The notes: generated by a model not told the origin, from the sequence alone. A stretch of DNA of 64,000 nt from an uncultured Thermoguttaceae bacterium (GCA_937951625.1 CALFBP010000045.1:1-64000), one strand, 5' to 3'. Counted from the first letter of the stretch, positions 37,135 through 46,560 are shown. A program made the numbers and translations.

Positions 37135-38331
37135 ATGACTACGGCACCCCAATCGGCAAAGGATCCGGCGGTTGCCCGGATCGCCTCGATCGACGCGTTG
37201 CGCGGCTTCGACATGTTTTGGATCGTCGGGGGCAAGACGGCCCTGGTCGCCGTGCTGGCGATCTTCGTGTCACCGCTGCCCGACTGGTTGCAATACCACC
37301 TTAATCATCCTGCGTGGGAAGGGTTCTCCGCTTGGGATTTGATCATGCCGCTTTTTTTGTTCGTCGTCGGTGCTGCCATGCCTTTCGCCATGGCCAAGCG
37401 GCGGGAGCAAGGCGCGACGACAGCATCCATCTACGGCCGGGTCCTTCGCCGCGTCTTCGTGCTTTGGATTTTGGGCATGGCCGTGCAGGGCAATCTCCTC
37501 GTCGCCGATCAAAAGGGAATTTTCCTGTTTTCGAATACTCTCCAAGCGATCGCCGTCGGCTATTTAGTGGCATCGATCCTCTTGCTGCACACGTCGGTGC
37601 GGGTACAGGCGATTGCCGTGGCTGTGCTTTTGATCGGATACTGGTTGCTGATGCTGCTGATCCCCTTTGGCGACCATCCTGCCGGCACCCTTGAACCCAA
37701 GGCCAATCTGGCCCGATTTATCGACGAGTGGGTCTTGGGGTCGTTTCGCGACGGCACGACTTACACGTGGATCCTTAGCAGCATGAGCTTCGCCGCGACC
37801 GTGCTCTTGGGCGTGTTGGCGGGCCACCTGCTGCGTTCCTCGTGGTCGAAGGGGATGAAGGTGCTCTGGCTCGTCGTGATCGGCGGCTTATGCCTGGCGC
37901 TGGGCTGGTTCTGGGCGGGTGGATTCGACGGCCTGCCCTGGTTGGGCGGCGCGACGCTCGTCGGTTCCTGGCGGTTTCCCATCATCAAGCACATTTTCAG
38001 CAGCTCGATGGTCCTTTGGGCCGCCGGTTGGAGCTATCTGCTTTTGGCACTGTTTTATTTGCTGATCGACGTGCTCCGCTTACGGCGGGTTTTCTTCGTG
38101 TTCGAAGTGATCGGCGCCAACGCGATCTTTGCTTATGTCGGTTGGCATCTGTTCAGCGGCAGCTTCGAAAACGTGGCCAGCAAGCTGCTCGGGGCCCTGG
38201 CAAGAACTTTCAAGACCATGGACGATCCCCTGCCCGCGGTAGGACAAGCCCTGACGCCGGTCGGTGCCGTGATCGTCCTCTGGCTGGTGCTTTACTATAT
38301 GTACCGTAAAGGGACATTCCTGCGGGTGTGA
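37135..38331 (+). CDS. NagX-like membrane acyltransferase (DUF5009 / heparan-alpha-glucosaminide N-acetyltransferase type)
   Basis: A 398-residue inner-membrane protein with about 10-11 hydrophobic segments. The family start is clear: RIASIDALRGFDMFWIVGG, followed by FSAWDLIMPLFLFVVGAAMP. Relatives include human HGSNAT, which acetylates terminal glucosamine of heparan sulfate across a membrane, and bacterial NagX proteins near amino-sugar genes. The likely job is acylating a sugar or cell-wall fragment on the extracytoplasmic side; the substrate is unproven. ATG 37135 has AAGGAG at good spacing; an upstream in-frame start is rejected. The convergent neighbour encodes a ROK glucokinase. Confidence 0.85.
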   Translation: MTTAPQSAKDPAVARIASIDALRGFDMFWIVGGKTALVAVLAIFVSPLPDWLQYHLNHPAWEGFSAWDLIMPLFLFVVGAAMPFAMAKRREQGATTASIYGRVLRRVFVLWILGMAVQGNLLVADQKGIFLFSNTLQAIAVGYLVASILLLHTSVRVQAIAVAVLLIGYWLLMLLIPFGDHPAGTLEPKANLARFIDEWVLGSFRDGTTYTWILSSMSFAATVLLGVLAGHLLRSSWSKGMKVLWLVVIGGLCLALGWFWAGGFDGLPWLGGATLVGSWRFPIIKHIFSSSMVLWAAGWSYLLLALFYLLIDVLRLRRVFFVFEVIGANAIFAYVGWHLFSGSFENVASKLLGALARTFKTMDDPLPAVGQALTPVGAVIVLWLVLYYMYRKGTFLRV

Positions 38332-38383
38332 AGTGGTCAGGCGGCGAACGTCGGCTAGCACACGGTCGAGTCTTGAGCGAAGA

Positions 38384-39421
38384 TTAGGGGCGATGGTGAC
38401 GATAGTCGCTTCGGGCGATGCCGGCCGCGCCAAGGTATCCCGCGTCGCCACCCAGGGAGGCGAAATCGATCACCGTGCGCTCGGCAAGGAACCGATAGGC
38501 ACGGCGACCGACTTCTTCGCGGATTCGGTCCAGGAAGCGACGCCCCAAGGGCGATTGGTGGCCGCCGAAGGTCATAGCGCCGCCGATGAGGATGATCTCC
38601 GGGTCGATCGTGTGCATGAGGTTGACGATCCCCACGCCCAGGTAAGCGGCCGTCTCCAAAATGATTTCCATCGCCAAGGCGTCGCCGGCCTCGGCCTCCT
38701 GGGCCACGAGCTTGGGTGAAAGCTCGGCCCCCGAGGCCAATCGTCGAGACAGGGAACTGGCCCGCCCGGCGTCGAGGGCCTCTTGGGTCCTGGCGATGAC
38801 CGCCGTGGCGCTGGCATAAGCCTCGAAGTGGCCTCGCTTCTTGCAGCCGCAGAGTCGGGCGTTGTCGTGGTAGTCGATGATCGAATGGCCGAATTCGCCG
38901 CCGTGGCTATGGGCCCCGTCCAAGATCGTGTTGCCAACGATGATCCCGCAGCCAATCCCCGTACCCAAGGTCAAAAGGATCAGGCTCTGGTAGCCTCGGC
39001 CCGATCCCAGCCAAAGCTCGCCGAAGGCCGCTGCTCGGGCGTCGTTGGCAAAGCTGACTGGCAGGCCGCAATGGTCGCGCACGCGATCGCGGAGGGGGAA
39101 ATCAACCCAGCCGGGCAGATTGGCCGGATCGACGAGTTTGCCTGCCGGGATATCCATCGTGCCCGGCGAGCCTAGGCCGACGCGCGCCACATTGGTGGGC
39201 GAGAGCTTCGCCTCGCGGATGGCCGCGTGGATTGCTTCCCCCAGTCGCCGCGCCCCCTCCTCTGGACCGCGCTCCACCTCCGTCGGGAAACTCAAATACG
39301 AAAGGGTCCGGCCCTCATCGTCCACCACGCCCACTTTGATATTGGTGCCGCCGAGGTCCAACCCCACGAATAGCGGGGGTTTGGCTTCGTCCTTCGAGAT
39401 CAATTTACGGGCTTGCGCCAT
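38384..39421 (-). CDS. ROK-family glucokinase
   Basis: Phosphorylates glucose or a related hexose using ATP in the cytoplasm. The 345-residue product has the ATP-binding GLDLGGTNIKVGVVDDEG near the N-terminus, the sugar-binding/catalytic NLPGWVDFPL and SFANDARAAAFGE regions, and the ROK zinc motif region CGCKKRGHFEAYAS. In that motif the third Cys of the classical CGCxxxGC is His. No DNA-binding domain is present, so it is a kinase rather than a NagC-type repressor. ATG 39421 has GAGGAG 6 bases upstream; 41 extra N-terminal codons are rejected. It could use glucose released by the secreted hydrolases. Confidence 0.9.
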   Translation of the reverse strand: MAQARKLISKDEAKPPLFVGLDLGGTNIKVGVVDDEGRTLSYLSFPTEVERGPEEGARRLGEAIHAAIREAKLSPTNVARVGLGSPGTMDIPAGKLVDPANLPGWVDFPLRDRVRDHCGLPVSFANDARAAAFGELWLGSGRGYQSLILLTLGTGIGCGIIVGNTILDGAHSHGGEFGHSIIDYHDNARLCGCKKRGHFEAYASATAVIARTQEALDAGRASSLSRRLASGAELSPKLVAQEAEAGDALAMEIILETAAYLGVGIVNLMHTIDPEIILIGGAMTFGGHQSPLGRRFLDRIREEVGRRAYRFLAERTVIDFASLGGDAGYLGAAGIARSDYRHHRP

Positions 39422-39723
39422 TCCAGGCTCCTCAAACCGCTCGCTGACAAGAAAGGTTGAATATATGGTCCGCGTGATTAGACCGCAATGAACGCGAAAC
39501 AAGGAATTCTGCGGAGGAAGCTGAACTTTCGCGGGTTTTACCACGGGTCACACCCATGCTGGGGTGGTATTCAGGACCGTGCTGCCAAGCTACCATAGTC
39601 CTTAAAGACGGCTGATTGAATCACACGCGATCGCTTTGAACCGTGGAAGCTTCACAAGCCGGAATGTGGCCAAGCGCAGGTTGTAGGAGGTTTCCAAGCG
39701 TCCATCCCACGAGGAGCTTCGCT
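39422..39723. other. Divergent intergenic region
   Basis: 302 bases between the ROK kinase and the small plus-strand gene, AT-richer than its flanks. No gene or clear promoter identified. Confidence 0.5.
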
Positions 39724-40167
39724 ATGCCTAATGACTTCCATGGAATGGGAATCTCTTTCCAATATCCCGACAATTGGAGCCTCCACGAAGAGGAAAACGA
39801 AGGGCGGCACGGATCGGTCACCATCTACAGCCCAAGTGGGGCGTTCCTCTCGGTAGGCGTGTATCCTCGGGCCATCAAACCGTTGGACCTGGCCCGCGGA
39901 GCGGTGGACGGCATCTTGGAGGAGTATGCCGATGTCGATGTGGAAGAGGTCCAGCAAGAGGTCTTGGGGCAGAAGCTGGTAGGATTCGACATCAACTTCT
40001 TTTTCATGGATTTCGTCAACACGGCCAGGGTCCGTTGTTTGCGAACCCGGGATGCGACCTATTCGGTCTTCTGCCAGGCGGAGGACCGGGATTTCGAGCG
40101 ACTGGCCGCGGTGTTTGATGCCGTGACCGCGAGCTTATTGGGGTCAATAGCGGAGCACCTTGCGTAG
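39724..40167 (+). CDS. Small protein, PsbP/DcrB-like fold suspected
   Basis: A 147-residue soluble protein beginning MPNDFHGMGISFQYPDNWSL, followed by a beta-rich segment (GSVTIYSPSGAFLSVGVYPR) and an alternating pattern ending in an amphipathic helix. The opening YPDNW motif and layout resemble the PsbP/DcrB/DUF1795-type fold seen in small bacterial proteins of unclear role. No signal peptide is visible, so it is probably cytoplasmic. ATG 39724 has GAGGAG 8 bases upstream. Its last 24 bases overlap the 3' end of the opposite-strand LptF/G gene. Function not known. Confidence 0.7.
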   Translation: MPNDFHGMGISFQYPDNWSLHEEENEGRHGSVTIYSPSGAFLSVGVYPRAIKPLDLARGAVDGILEEYADVDVEEVQQEVLGQKLVGFDINFFFMDFVNTARVRCLRTRDATYSVFCQAEDRDFERLAAVFDAVTASLLGSIAEHLA

Positions 40168-41328
40168 GAGCCAGGTTCCCCAAACCACGAGCAACAAGTT
40201 GCCCGCCCAGACCGAAATCGGCGGAATCGTGCCGTTTTTCGCCCCGCTGATGCCGTATGCCAGCAGGGGATAGTAAACAATCAGGATAGGCGCGAAACAC
40301 ACGAAGAAACTGGTGAGGAAGTCGCGGTTGCGAAGCCAGATCGCCATGGGGGCCCCGACCCAGACGAAGCACAAGCAACTGAAGCCGGCTGACCAGCGTC
40401 GGAAAGGCTCCAGCCGCAGCTCACACAGTCGGAGTTGCATCAAACGGCCCTGAGCAGTCCGCCGGGCCCAATCCGCTCCGCCTAGGCGGTCGAATTCGCC
40501 CATCAGGAGTTGTTCCGCGGCGGCCGCGGCCAGATGCTCGCGATGCTGCTCGATCGCTTGACGTTGCCGCACGGTTTCCGATGGAATGCGCCACAGGGGC
40601 AGGTTCGCTGGCCGGATGCCGCTTTCGCCCTCCGCGCTCGGATCGCCCAACGGCATCTCGTATTTGTACGTCGAAAAGAACACGCGGCCACGCCCCTCCA
40701 CCTCGATGGCCCCGTGGACCGCCTCGATCTGGAGCACGTTCTCCCGATGGTCGACCGCCAACACTGCCGACTCGGCGTCGAGCGTGATGCTGGGGGAATT
40801 GCCCCGGGCGTTGATCGTGACCACGGGTTGGATCAGCGTCCGCCCCTCCACGCGTTTCACGTTGATGGTGAAGTAGGGCGACGAATAGCAACGTTCCGAC
40901 CGGAGCATGCTGTAGGCGATCTCTTCCATCGCATTCACCACGACGCGACGCACCCCCTGCCGCCCCCAAGACACCGCCACGTCGTTGAGCCACACCGTCG
41001 CCAGACTCACGAGAAACGCCAAAATGAAGGCTGGCCATAGAATCGCCATGGGCGAAATTCCCAGGGCCTTCAAGGCCACCACCTCGTTCGCGCCAGACAT
41101 CCGGGAGTAGACCGTGGTCGTCGCCAGCAGCAGGGTCACCGGCACGGAGTAACGCAAGGCCTCGGGCAAGATATACGGCAACAACGAGGCTATCTGGAGC
41201 AGCGGCAATCCCTCCTTGAGCAACTGCTTGACCAGGATCCCCACCTCGAACAGTCCGGTAACCACGACCAAAGAAAAGATGAACACCTTGAGCAGTTCGG
41301 TCAAGACGTGGCGAGGCATGATCCGCAT
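40144..41328 (-). CDS. LptF/LptG family permease (YjgP/YjgQ)
   Basis: LptF and LptG are the membrane subunits of the LptB2FG transporter that extracts LPS from the inner membrane. The 394-residue product has the family topology: N-terminal membrane segments (HVLTELLKVFIFSLVVVTGL; the proline-rich PYILPEALRYSVPVTLLLAT), a periplasmic beta-jellyroll (~130-290) and C-terminal segments. F versus G is undecided and no partner permease is in the window. With waaA nearby it supports LPS assembly. The ATG at 41328 is used; a second ATG three codons later is possible. Confidence 0.85.
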   Translation of the reverse strand: MRIMPRHVLTELLKVFIFSLVVVTGLFEVGILVKQLLKEGLPLLQIASLLPYILPEALRYSVPVTLLLATTTVYSRMSGANEVVALKALGISPMAILWPAFILAFLVSLATVWLNDVAVSWGRQGVRRVVVNAMEEIAYSMLRSERCYSSPYFTINVKRVEGRTLIQPVVTINARGNSPSITLDAESAVLAVDHRENVLQIEAVHGAIEVEGRGRVFFSTYKYEMPLGDPSAEGESGIRPANLPLWRIPSETVRQRQAIEQHREHLAAAAAEQLLMGEFDRLGGADWARRTAQGRLMQLRLCELRLEPFRRWSAGFSCLCFVWVGAPMAIWLRNRDFLTSFFVCFAPILIVYYPLLAYGISGAKNGTIPPISVWAGNLLLVVWGTWLLRKVLRY

Positions 41329-41530
41329 AGCGCGCTAGTGTGGGAAACCGGCTGGCCTGCGTCAAGACCGATCCCTACGATCCCGCAAATCGGGCGTATC
41401 AACGGCGCACCGCGGGGCTGCGAGTCTTTCGCTCCATCGCGGGCGGCGATTTGCCAAGATGCAGGTATTCCTCCGCCGAGGTGGAAAAAGACTCCCGCCC
41501 CCTGCCGATCCCCCTTCCGAATACAAAGGT

Positions 41531-43741
41531 TTACCGAAGAAATCGGTCGAGGAACGCGAAAGACTCCTCGCCGTGGACCTCATGGACGCCGTCGAACTGG
41601 GCCAGCACGATCCGGTCGCTCAGCCCCAGGTGATCGCGCACGGCGGCGAGTTGTTTCCAAGCCCGGGCCGTCCATTCGGGTGTGGTGATTGCGTCCCGCA
41701 CGCCGTATTCGATGCACACACCCCGTGGCGCTACCATGGCCACCAGTTCCACGTGCGTAAAACGGTGCAGAACGTCCCAGGTGTAGAAATCTTCGTCAGG
41801 GTGCAACAAGTAGCTCGTGGTGGTTGCGTCGGAAGTGATCTTGGATCGCCAATCGTTGAAGTGGCCCGAGACCACCACGGCAGCCAGGCGGTCTTCCAGC
41901 GGCGAGATCCACAGCGCCGAATAGCCGCCGTAGGAAAGCCCGTAATAGCCAATCCGCGTGGGGTCCACGAAGGGAAGGCCTTGGAGGAAATCGACCACAC
42001 GCCGGGTTTGGGCCACGGCCAGGGCCACGCGCATCATGCCGACCGCATCGGCCATGCGGGCCTGTTGGTTGGTCCATTCGACCGGATGATAATGAAGAAC
42101 CAGCGGCGCGAAGACTACGTAGCCCCGTTCGGCCAGACGACGCCCGAATTCGTGATACGGCGTGTCCTCCTTTTGGCCGAGGCCGGTAATCATCTCTGGG
42201 GTGCCGCTTAAGCCATGTTGGCAGACGACCGCGGCGGTCCGTCCGCGAATCCCCTCGGGCACGAGCAGGTTGCCATAAACCTCAAGCCCCTGGGTCACGT
42301 CAAGCAAGACGCGATAGGCGCGGTATTTTGGTGTCGCCAAGGCCAACGCGCTTCGCGGACGCAAGGGAACGCCGCTCGTTGCCACTTCGCCGACCATGCG
42401 ACGGTACTCGTCGAGCATTTGCTTCTGGACGGTGGGGAATTCGTGGGCCGGGCGGCCGGTGAGCTTCCATCGTGCCTGGCGTCGGGCTTCGCTGTCCGTG
42501 ATCCGCTGGCGGAGGGCTTGGAGACGCTCCTCGAAATGCCGGTTCCGAACGGATTGGACCTCGGCCTTGCTGATCCGCCGCTCGGGGATTCCCCCCTCAC
42601 CGCCCGGCGGCGGCAAGGCAAGCTTGTCGGCGAGGAGCGACGTAACCTTCGCTTCTAGTTCGGCTTGCGGGACATCGGTAAGGACCGCGAATTCCGACTG
42701 GCAGTGGAGTTTCTCGTAATATTGTCGGGCGCGGGCCACTTCGCCGGCAAGGCTCGTTGCGGCGATCGGCGATCCCTGACTCGTGACGACGCACAGACTC
42801 CGCGGGGCGACCAAGGCCGCCAATTCCGCGTCGCCGCCCAGCAAGAGTTGGCTGGGCAGGCGCCGGTCGACCGGCTCCGCCCAGCAGCGATCCCGGCGAT
42901 CGAAATAGTCGGCGACCACGGCCGCCCGAACGCGGCAGTCCAGCCCCGCGGCATACAGGGCCGTCATGCCTCCTTGCCCAATGCCGGCCACGCCGATTCG
43001 CTCGGGATCCACATCGCCACGGTGGCTGAGATACTCCACCGCCGCCAAGGTCTCATACACGTCGAGTCCCGCCATGGTGCGCCCCACCGGATAGCCAAGT
43101 CGGTAAAGGACCATGCGCCGGTCCTTACCCCTGGTCACCGTGCAATAAGGATGGTCAGCGATCCGCTCGATGGACTGGGGCACATAGACGACGGCTCCAC
43201 GGCGCATGAGCTGCGTCAACCAAGGCGCCGGCGACTCTCCCTCCATCAGACCCAAGAAATGTTCGGGCCAGGTATTGGCGTCCGGACAGAGGATCATCGC
43301 CGCGGTGCGGGCAGGCGAGTTGGACGCGAGGACGAGCCCTCGGGCGAGTGTTCCATCCGCCAAGGGGAGGGCAACGCGCTCGACCCGGCAACTTTTATCG
43401 GCACTTAGCTTCTCAACTCTCGCCGGTCCCGAAGGAGGTCCCATGTCCTCTATGCCCAGCATGGCCCGGCACTGCCGGCGGTTTCCTTCCAGGGAGAGAT
43501 GATAGGCGGCCTGCGAGGAATAGTCGGGAAGCCACGTTTTCTGGTACGCCTCTTCGGCGGCGGCTATTCGCCCCTGAAGATAGCCAAACGTCTGCTTCAA
43601 TTGGATTTGCACGATCTCCGCCACCTCGGAAGTCAGCGCCAACGGCTCGGTGCCAGGCAGGCAGTCCGCGGCGGCCCCGGCGCCGCTGGCGTTCCATGTC
43701 AAGGAGGCGATTGCGGCGCAGGCGAAAAGTCTTTCGATCAT
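41531..43741 (-). CDS. Secreted tandem alpha/beta hydrolase (acetylxylan-esterase-like), first domain degenerate
   Basis: 736 residues: a signal peptide (about 1-23), then two alpha/beta-hydrolase regions. The N-terminal one (~130-330) has the elbow GIGQGG (near residue 252), where the nucleophile Ser of GxSxG is replaced by Gly. The C-terminal one (~430-736) has an intact YYGLSYGGYSAL elbow (Ser near residue 600), an acidic residue after APRGVCIEYGVRD, and a late His in DGVHEVHGEES. Such planctomycete proteins are usually annotated as acetylxylan or carbohydrate esterases or dienelactone hydrolase relatives. Probable role: removing acyl groups from polysaccharides outside the cytoplasm. ATG 43741 follows GGGGGAG. 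Confidence 0.8.
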   Translation of the reverse strand: MIERLFACAAIASLTWNASGAGAAADCLPGTEPLALTSEVAEIVQIQLKQTFGYLQGRIAAAEEAYQKTWLPDYSSQAAYHLSLEGNRRQCRAMLGIEDMGPPSGPARVEKLSADKSCRVERVALPLADGTLARGLVLASNSPARTAAMILCPDANTWPEHFLGLMEGESPAPWLTQLMRRGAVVYVPQSIERIADHPYCTVTRGKDRRMVLYRLGYPVGRTMAGLDVYETLAAVEYLSHRGDVDPERIGVAGIGQGGMTALYAAGLDCRVRAAVVADYFDRRDRCWAEPVDRRLPSQLLLGGDAELAALVAPRSLCVVTSQGSPIAATSLAGEVARARQYYEKLHCQSEFAVLTDVPQAELEAKVTSLLADKLALPPPGGEGGIPERRISKAEVQSVRNRHFEERLQALRQRITDSEARRQARWKLTGRPAHEFPTVQKQMLDEYRRMVGEVATSGVPLRPRSALALATPKYRAYRVLLDVTQGLEVYGNLLVPEGIRGRTAAVVCQHGLSGTPEMITGLGQKEDTPYHEFGRRLAERGYVVFAPLVLHYHPVEWTNQQARMADAVGMMRVALAVAQTRRVVDFLQGLPFVDPTRIGYYGLSYGGYSALWISPLEDRLAAVVVSGHFNDWRSKITSDATTTSYLLHPDEDFYTWDVLHRFTHVELVAMVAPRGVCIEYGVRDAITTPEWTARAWKQLAAVRDHLGLSDRIVLAQFDGVHEVHGEESFAFLDRFLR

Positions 43742-44042
43742 GAAACTCCCCCATGGATCAAGAGGGGCAATTGGGTGTCCCAACCCCGCGACGACCATCA
43801 CCAGCTTGCCTGGCAGGGCTGCGAAAATCAAGGGCTGACGCAAGCGCTTTCGAGTTTTCCGAAGGTTCCTTGCCTGGTTTGCTGATGTTGGGAGACTGAT
43901 GGGGCGTCCGACTCCTTGCCTGGGCGCGAGGAACAATGGGTCCCTGGGCCGCCTTCGCTTTCGCCTAGCCCTCCTTGGCCAAAGGCCGGTGCGCCGCTAC
44001 GATGAGGCAAAGCAGTCACAGCAGCAAAAGGAGCCCCGCGGA

Positions 44043-44828
44043 ATGGCGGACGACTTGTTTTCGGTAAAGGATCAGATCGTTTTGGTTTCCGGCGCAAGCC
44101 GGGGGATTGGCCGCGGGATCGCCCAGGGGTTCGCCGATCGCGGGGCGGTGGTGGTGATCACCGGCCGGGTCGCGGAGACGCTGGAAGAAACCGCCAGGCA
44201 ACTCAGCCGATCGGGCGCCCAGGTCCATGCCAAGGTCTGCGACGCAAGCGACGCCAAGGCACTCCAAAAACTCGCCGACGACGTGGTCGCCCAGTTCGGA
44301 CGGATCGACACCCTGGTCAACTGCGCCGGGGTGAATAAACGGATGCGGGCGGAGCAGTACGATGAAGCGACTTATGATTACATTACGAACATCAATATCC
44401 GCGGGGCGTTCTTCTTGTCGCTGGCCGTGGGCCGACACATGATCCAGGCCCGAAGCGGAAACCAGATCAACATCGACTCCATCAACAGCCATCGGCCCTT
44501 GCGCCGCGTGGCCCCTTACGCCATGAGCAAGGCCGCCATGAGCCACATGACGCGGAGTCTGGCCATGGAATGGGGAGAGTATGGCATTCGCGTGAACGCC
44601 GTGGCGCCGGGCTTCATCGCGACCGACTTGGCCAAGCCGGTCTTGGCCAACCCCGCCATTGACGAGTGGCGACGCAAGAATACGCCGCTTGGTCGCGTGG
44701 GCACGCCCGAGGACATCGCCGCGGCCTGCATCTTCCTCGCCTCGCCCGCGGCTAGCTACATCACCGGCCAAGTCCTCTACGTCGATGGCGGCACGACCTG
44801 CGGCTTGTTCTGGCCGTTGGAGGTCTGA
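44043..44828 (+). CDS. Short-chain dehydrogenase/reductase (gluconate 5-dehydrogenase-like)
   Basis: A classical 261-residue SDR, an NAD(P)-dependent oxidoreductase of alcohols or sugars. Motifs: cofactor-binding SGASRGIGRGIAQGF, NAG-type motif NCAGVN, catalytic Ser in INIDSINSH and the YAMSK pair of catalytic Tyr and Lys. The C-terminal SYITGQVLYVDGGTT is also typical. The closest functional groups are gluconate 5-dehydrogenase and 2-deoxy-D-gluconate 3-dehydrogenase, but substrate cannot be read from sequence. ATG 44043 is preceded by AAAGGAG; an upstream in-frame start is rejected. It ends one base from the end of the convergent small gene. Confidence 0.88.
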   Translation: MADDLFSVKDQIVLVSGASRGIGRGIAQGFADRGAVVVITGRVAETLEETARQLSRSGAQVHAKVCDASDAKALQKLADDVVAQFGRIDTLVNCAGVNKRMRAEQYDEATYDYITNINIRGAFFLSLAVGRHMIQARSGNQINIDSINSHRPLRRVAPYAMSKAAMSHMTRSLAMEWGEYGIRVNAVAPGFIATDLAKPVLANPAIDEWRRKNTPLGRVGTPEDIAAACIFLASPAASYITGQVLYVDGGTTCGLFWPLEV

Positions 44829-44829
44829 C

Positions 44830-45096
44830 TCAGCGATCCTTACGTTTCAGCTCGGCCTGGTGCTCCTCGATGAACTTGCGCAATTCATCGGAGAAGGCCA
44901 AGAGCCGCTCCCACTGCTCGACATAGAGCGTGACCGGCATCCGCTGCAAGCCGTAGAGACTGAGCGCTCCCTTCGGGCTTACCTTGCAGTACAACTGGGG
45001 GCGCCGCGTTTGCTCCACCTCGTCCAAGAGCTTGGATGCTTGCTCGACGGGGAGCTCTCCGCTGGCCACCTTCGCCAAGATCTCTTCTTTCTTCAT
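44830..45096 (-). CDS. Small protein with SHOCT-like N-terminal helix pair
   Basis: An 88-residue cytoplasmic protein. The first ~28 residues (KKEEILAKVASGELPVEQAS) resemble the short SHOCT/YvlB-type helix pair often found at ends of regulatory or membrane proteins. The middle is a short beta-region (YCKVSPKGALSLYGLQRMPV) and the end is a charged helix. The ATG has GAGGGAG about 9 bases upstream, so it is likely real. Function unknown; similar small proteins are widespread in planctomycetes (recollection, not a search). Confidence 0.65.
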   Translation of the reverse strand: MKKEEILAKVASGELPVEQASKLLDEVEQTRRPQLYCKVSPKGALSLYGLQRMPVTLYVEQWERLLAFSDELRKFIEEHQAELKRKDR

Positions 45097-46111
45097 GATC
45101 GATTCTCCCTCGCACGCGATCTCCCCAACTCGTCACCCTGTAGGGATTCGCTTCAAGCCTTGCGCCGGTCATGCCCTGAAGCATAAGATAACCACCGCCT
45201 ACGGACGCACAAGCCCAACGTGGGCCGAATCCGGATTCAGCGCGTGCGACCGGTGGATAGTTGCCAAAATGAATCGCCAAGGCAAGCAAGGCAAGTGCTA
45301 CGAAGCTACGTAAGGCATTGCTGCCCTTCGGGGCTTTGAATTTTCTTCGGTGGAACCGCAGGCAGGCTGGAATTGTTTCCATGACCGAGCCTACTTCCGT
45401 AGAGGTGGTCGTGAACCCTTAAGCCGTCGCCTTTCCTCCGCCCGAGGCCCGCCGCCCTAGAATATTTCGAGGCAGGTGTCACCCGAATGGATTTGCGGCC
45501 CAGCGCGGAGTTATCCGCTCTCACGTCGAACAACGCCGGCTCGGCCCGGGCGGGCGGCGCGGTGCTGAGGGCCGGAATCAGACCTGGCAGACCGGTCCGC
45601 AACCTGCCCCCCTCAAAACGCTTGGAGACAACGATTCGCTTGGCTGCGGTTTTACTTTTCGCGCGGGGCAACCGCTGCTGGCTTGTCCAGAAGTTTGAAC
45701 TGCGAGCCGAGCGCGACCAGCGTACCCTGCTCGGCTACACGAAACAACAACATGCAAGCTCTGACCCTAGGTTTCCCATCCAACGATTTCCCGGGCCAAC
45801 TAATTCTCTTCCATATTGACGCCATTTGTTCTAGAATTACAAGAACAAACTCGAAGTCCCTCGCGTGATAATGTATCAACATGGCCTGATGCCGAGGAGG
45901 GTCGGGGAGTTCCCAACTCGCGAGCTGGTTCATCTGGCCACTCACGTTCCAACGGAGTGTAAAATCGTCAAAAAGTCGGGATCGTGCTTTGAGATCCTGC
46001 GGAAGGACAGAACCTGCTTTGGCGGCAGGTTTTGATAAAGGTGAACGACACGGGATTCGGATGGAACGACAGTTCTGGGGCAAGAGGTGTTTTTGAAGGA
46101 GAATTGGTCTC
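45097..46111. other. 1-kb stretch without a convincing gene
   Basis: The longest unexplained gap. Open frames on both strands (for example 45652-46113 minus, 153 codons) lack a ribosome site and family resemblance. The DNA is less GC-rich and more irregular than its neighbours, as expected for decayed sequence. A hairpin AACCTGC/GCAGGTT at 46011-46031 followed by TT lies 80 bases before the FmdB-type gene. Confidence 0.5.
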
Positions 46112-46336
46112 ATGCCGATCTACGAATATACGTGCAGCGACTGCGGTCACCATTTCGAATGGCTTGTCCGTGGCGGCGAGAAACCAGTGTGTCCCACGTG
46201 CAACAGCGTTGCGCTCACGAAGCGTTTAAGTGTACCGGCCGCCCACGTCGCCGCCTCGAACAACTCCTGCCCGGTGCAGCAGAGCTGCGGCGTGACGAAC
46301 TGTTGCGGCAAAGGCTGCGCGATGTCGGAGTGGTGA
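46112..46336 (+). CDS. FmdB-type zinc-ribbon protein with Cys-rich tail
   Basis: A 74-residue protein with the FmdB/CxxC_CxxC_SSSS family start MPIYEYTCSDCGHHFEWLV and zinc-binding cysteines C8, C11, C27 and C30. The family is often called a putative regulatory protein from a gene near formamidase operons; no enzymatic role is known. The C-terminal part (NSCPVQQSCGVTNCCGKGC) adds five more cysteines, which is unusual and could bind metal. The ATG has AAGGAG upstream. It is an isolated gene between the 1-kb gap and a convergent esterase gene. Confidence 0.85.
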   Translation: MPIYEYTCSDCGHHFEWLVRGGEKPVCPTCNSVALTKRLSVPAAHVAASNNSCPVQQSCGVTNCCGKGCAMSEW

Positions 46337-46560
46337 GTCTGGGGGCGGCCTTTCAAAGTTCCAAACGGGCGGTTTGGACGGCACCGGTGAGCGAGGTGGC
46401 CGCCCTCCCATGATGTTAGCCCATCCTTCGCTTTCGGATTCAAGCCATCTAAGCCCGCATTCATCGCGGTGGGCGGGTTGTTGCATGGAGCATTCAGCTC
46501 CAGACGTTTTCAGCAACGTAGGCATAATCCGGGATTCAACGAGATTGCGGGGGGTATCCT

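Noticed and set aside
45652-46113. 153-codon minus-strand frame in the 1-kb gap
   Set aside because: No ribosome site or domain; it also overlaps the leader of the FmdB-type gene.
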